Origin: Sphingomonas koreensis
GTDB lineage: Bacteria; Pseudomonadota; Alphaproteobacteria; Sphingomonadales; Sphingomonadaceae
Assembly: GCF_002797435.1 (NCBI RefSeq)
Contig: NZ_PGEN01000001.1
Location: 124,001 to 188,000, forward strand
Length of the DNA: 64,000 bases
Direction of reading: 5' to 3'
The translations under genes and the position numbers were made by a program. How positions within the stretch are numbered: position 1 is the first letter of the stretch; each line of letters opens with the position of its first letter. Under the pieces are notes generated by a model, which made no database searches, was not told the origin of the DNA, and saw only the letters and a list, made by a program, of their open reading frames with translations. Of this stretch, positions 62,856 to 64,000 are shown piece after piece.

Positions 62856-64000
62856 TCAGAGCCGGTCGATCGCTGGCTGCGGTTCGGAAAAATAGCGCGG
62901 TCCCGTCTTGGTCATATGGAAGCAGTCCTCCAGCCGCACCCCGAATTTGCCGGGCAGATAGATGCCCGGTTCGTTGGAGAAGCACATGCCCGCGGCCAGC
63001 TTCGTCGTCTCGCCGCGCACCAGGTTGATCGGTTCGTGCCCGTCCATACCGATGCCGTGCCCGGTGCGGTGCGACAGACCCGGCAGCTTGTAGTCCGGCC
63101 CGTAACCAAGCGAGCTGTAGTAGCGCCGCACCGCGTCATCCACAGCACCTGCCGGCGTCCCGATCTGGGCTGCGGCAAAGGCGATTTCCTGCCCGCGCTT
63201 CATCTCGCTCCACACCTTGCGCTGCTCGGCCGTGGCTTCCCCATGGACGAAGGTGCGCGAGATGTCGCTTTCATAGCCATGGACCCGCGCGCCGCAGTCC
63301 ATCAGCACCACCTCGCCTTTCGCCACGCGCTGCGGCTTGCCGGTGCCGTGCGGATAGGCCGACGCCTCGCCCAGCAGGATCAGGTTGAACGCCACCTCTC
63401 CGCCGAGCTTGCGGGTCGCCGCGCTCATCAGCGCGGCGATGTCCTGCGGCGTCATCCCCGCCTGAACCTGCGGGTGCGTCCAGCGATAGGCGGCCATCGT
63501 CACATCCGCAGCCTTCTGCATCAGAGCGATCTCGGCCGGGGTCTTGATCATCCGGCATCCGCGCACGACCGAATTGGCGGAAACGATCAGGCGTGCATCG
63601 CCGATCGCCTGAGCCAGGCCGGTCACCGCGAAATGCCGTACCGTTTCCTCGATCCCGATGCGGTGGTTCTGCAGCCTCTTCTCGCGCAGCCAGCCCGCGA
63701 TCACCGCGAACGGGCTTTCATGTTCCTGCCACACCCGCACTTGCGCCGGAACGCCCAGCGATTCGCGGACCGACGGCTCCTCGAAGAAGGGGGTAACGAT
63801 CATCGGATCGCCTTCGACGGGGATCACTGCTGCGGTCAGCCGCTCGCTGCGCCCCCAGCGCACGCCTGTGAAATAGAGCAGGCTCGACCCGGGCTCGATC
63901 AGCACCGCGCCGATGCCGTTCGCTTTCATCAGCGCCTGCGCCCGGGCAAGCCGCACACGGCGTTCCTCCGGCCCGATCGGGATCGCATCCGCCGTGATAT
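62856..64000 (-). CDS. M24 family (Xaa-Pro aminopeptidase-like) metallopeptidase, 5' end outside window
   Basis: An open frame of 381 codons that enters from the right edge. It has a creatinase N-terminal domain (RLARAQALMKANGIGAVLIE, FEEPSVRESLGV) and a pita-bread catalytic domain with metal ligands MDCGARVHGYESDISRTF (Asp pair), GLSHRTGHGIGMDGHEP (His) and FSNEPGIYLPG, RLEDC (Glu pair). The frame continues past a GTG at 63956 to the window edge with family-like sequence (DAIPIGPEERRVRLA), so the true start, probably with a signal peptide, lies outside. Confidence 0.92.
   Translation of the reverse strand, partial: ITADAIPIGPEERRVRLARAQALMKANGIGAVLIEPGSSLLYFTGVRWGRSERLTAAVIPVEGDPMIVTPFFEEPSVRESLGVPAQVRVWQEHESPFAVIAGWLREKRLQNHRIGIEETVRHFAVTGLAQAIGDARLIVSANSVVRGCRMIKTPAEIALMQKAADVTMAAYRWTHPQVQAGMTPQDIAALMSAATRKLGGEVAFNLILLGEASAYPHGTGKPQRVAKGEVVLMDCGARVHGYESDISRTFVHGEATAEQRKVWSEMKRGQEIAFAAAQIGTPAGAVDDAVRRYYSSLGYGPDYKLPGLSHRTGHGIGMDGHEPINLVRGETTKLAAGMCFSNEPGIYLPGKFGVRLEDCFHMTKTGPRYFSEPQPAIDRL

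Noticed and set aside
1..64000. Mobile elements, prophage, CRISPR or defence islands
   Set aside because: No transposase, integrase, phage structural gene, regularly spaced repeats or Cas-type motif seen on either strand.

Overview
The window is a compact, high-GC alphaproteobacterial chromosome segment, most likely from a Sphingomonas-type member of the Sphingomonadales. This rests on gene order (dusB-ntrB-ntrC-ntrY-ntrX-hfq-hflX; rpsB-tsf / pyrH-frr-uppS-cdsA-dxr-rseP-bamA-skp-fabZ; pssA-psd), a tandem two-domain Hfq, a fused IspDF, DUF2794 and FYDLN-acid (TIGR02300) proteins, and a cysteine-free ribosomal protein L31. No database search was possible, so products are named from motifs and remembered family sequences. 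I saw no prophage, insertion sequence, CRISPR array, toxin-antitoxin pair or biosynthetic cluster; this is core-genome DNA.

Layout. 1-11 kb (minus strand): a cut-off hypothetical gene, a cyclophilin, hflX, hfq, ntrX, ntrY, a low-GC insertion-like patch, ntrC, a small membrane protein, ntrB and dusB, which together form the nitrogen and redox two-component cluster with post-transcriptional regulators. 11-13.8 kb: a divergent LysR/MFS pair and a VanZ-like protein. 14-20.5 kb: ispDF-hypothetical-cinA (plus) facing lipA-COQ10-like (minus), carbonic anhydrase facing PPK2, acylphosphatase, and cysE-DUF2794. 20.7-26.7 kb: TauE/SafE exporter, ahpC, ahpF, AraC/SDR pair and oxyR, forming a peroxide-defence group. 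26.6-29.5 kb: moaE-moaD-pgsA, an LplT-like MFS protein and a 55-residue membrane microprotein. 29.7-32.2 kb: tRNA-Ala(GGC), FYDLN-acid protein, aroA and cmk. 32.2-37 kb: cytochrome c maturation operon ccmCDEFGH-I in which every junction overlaps. 37-50.6 kb: PilZ protein, rpmE, then the envelope/ribosome supercluster, interrupted by a membrane diguanylate cyclase on the opposite strand. 50.8-64 kb: acyltransferase-3, a small membrane protein, pssA-psd, icd, a Kef-type antiporter, a DUF885 peptidase-like protein, alaS and a small secreted protein embedded at its 3' end, an ASCH-like protein, and a cut-off M24 peptidase.

Things of most interest. (1) Many single genes or first genes of operons lack a Shine-Dalgarno and instead have a promoter-like -10 hexamer ending exactly 7 nt before the ATG (alaS, psd, the Kef-type antiporter, the AraC gene and the VanZ-like gene are the best cases), which predicts leaderless mRNAs. 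(2) A 66-bp in-frame copy of the ntrC 3' end, differing mainly at synonymous positions, lies 499 bp away from the real one, with a ~45% GC secreted-microprotein gene between them; this looks like a recombination scar. (3) ahpC and oxyR upstream regions share a CGATCAAT motif, and in oxyR a near-perfect palindrome covers the ribosome site and start codon. (4) NtrX lacks the GAFTGA loop whereas NtrC has it. (5) A SemiSWEET-like membrane protein is translationally embedded between ntrB and ntrC.
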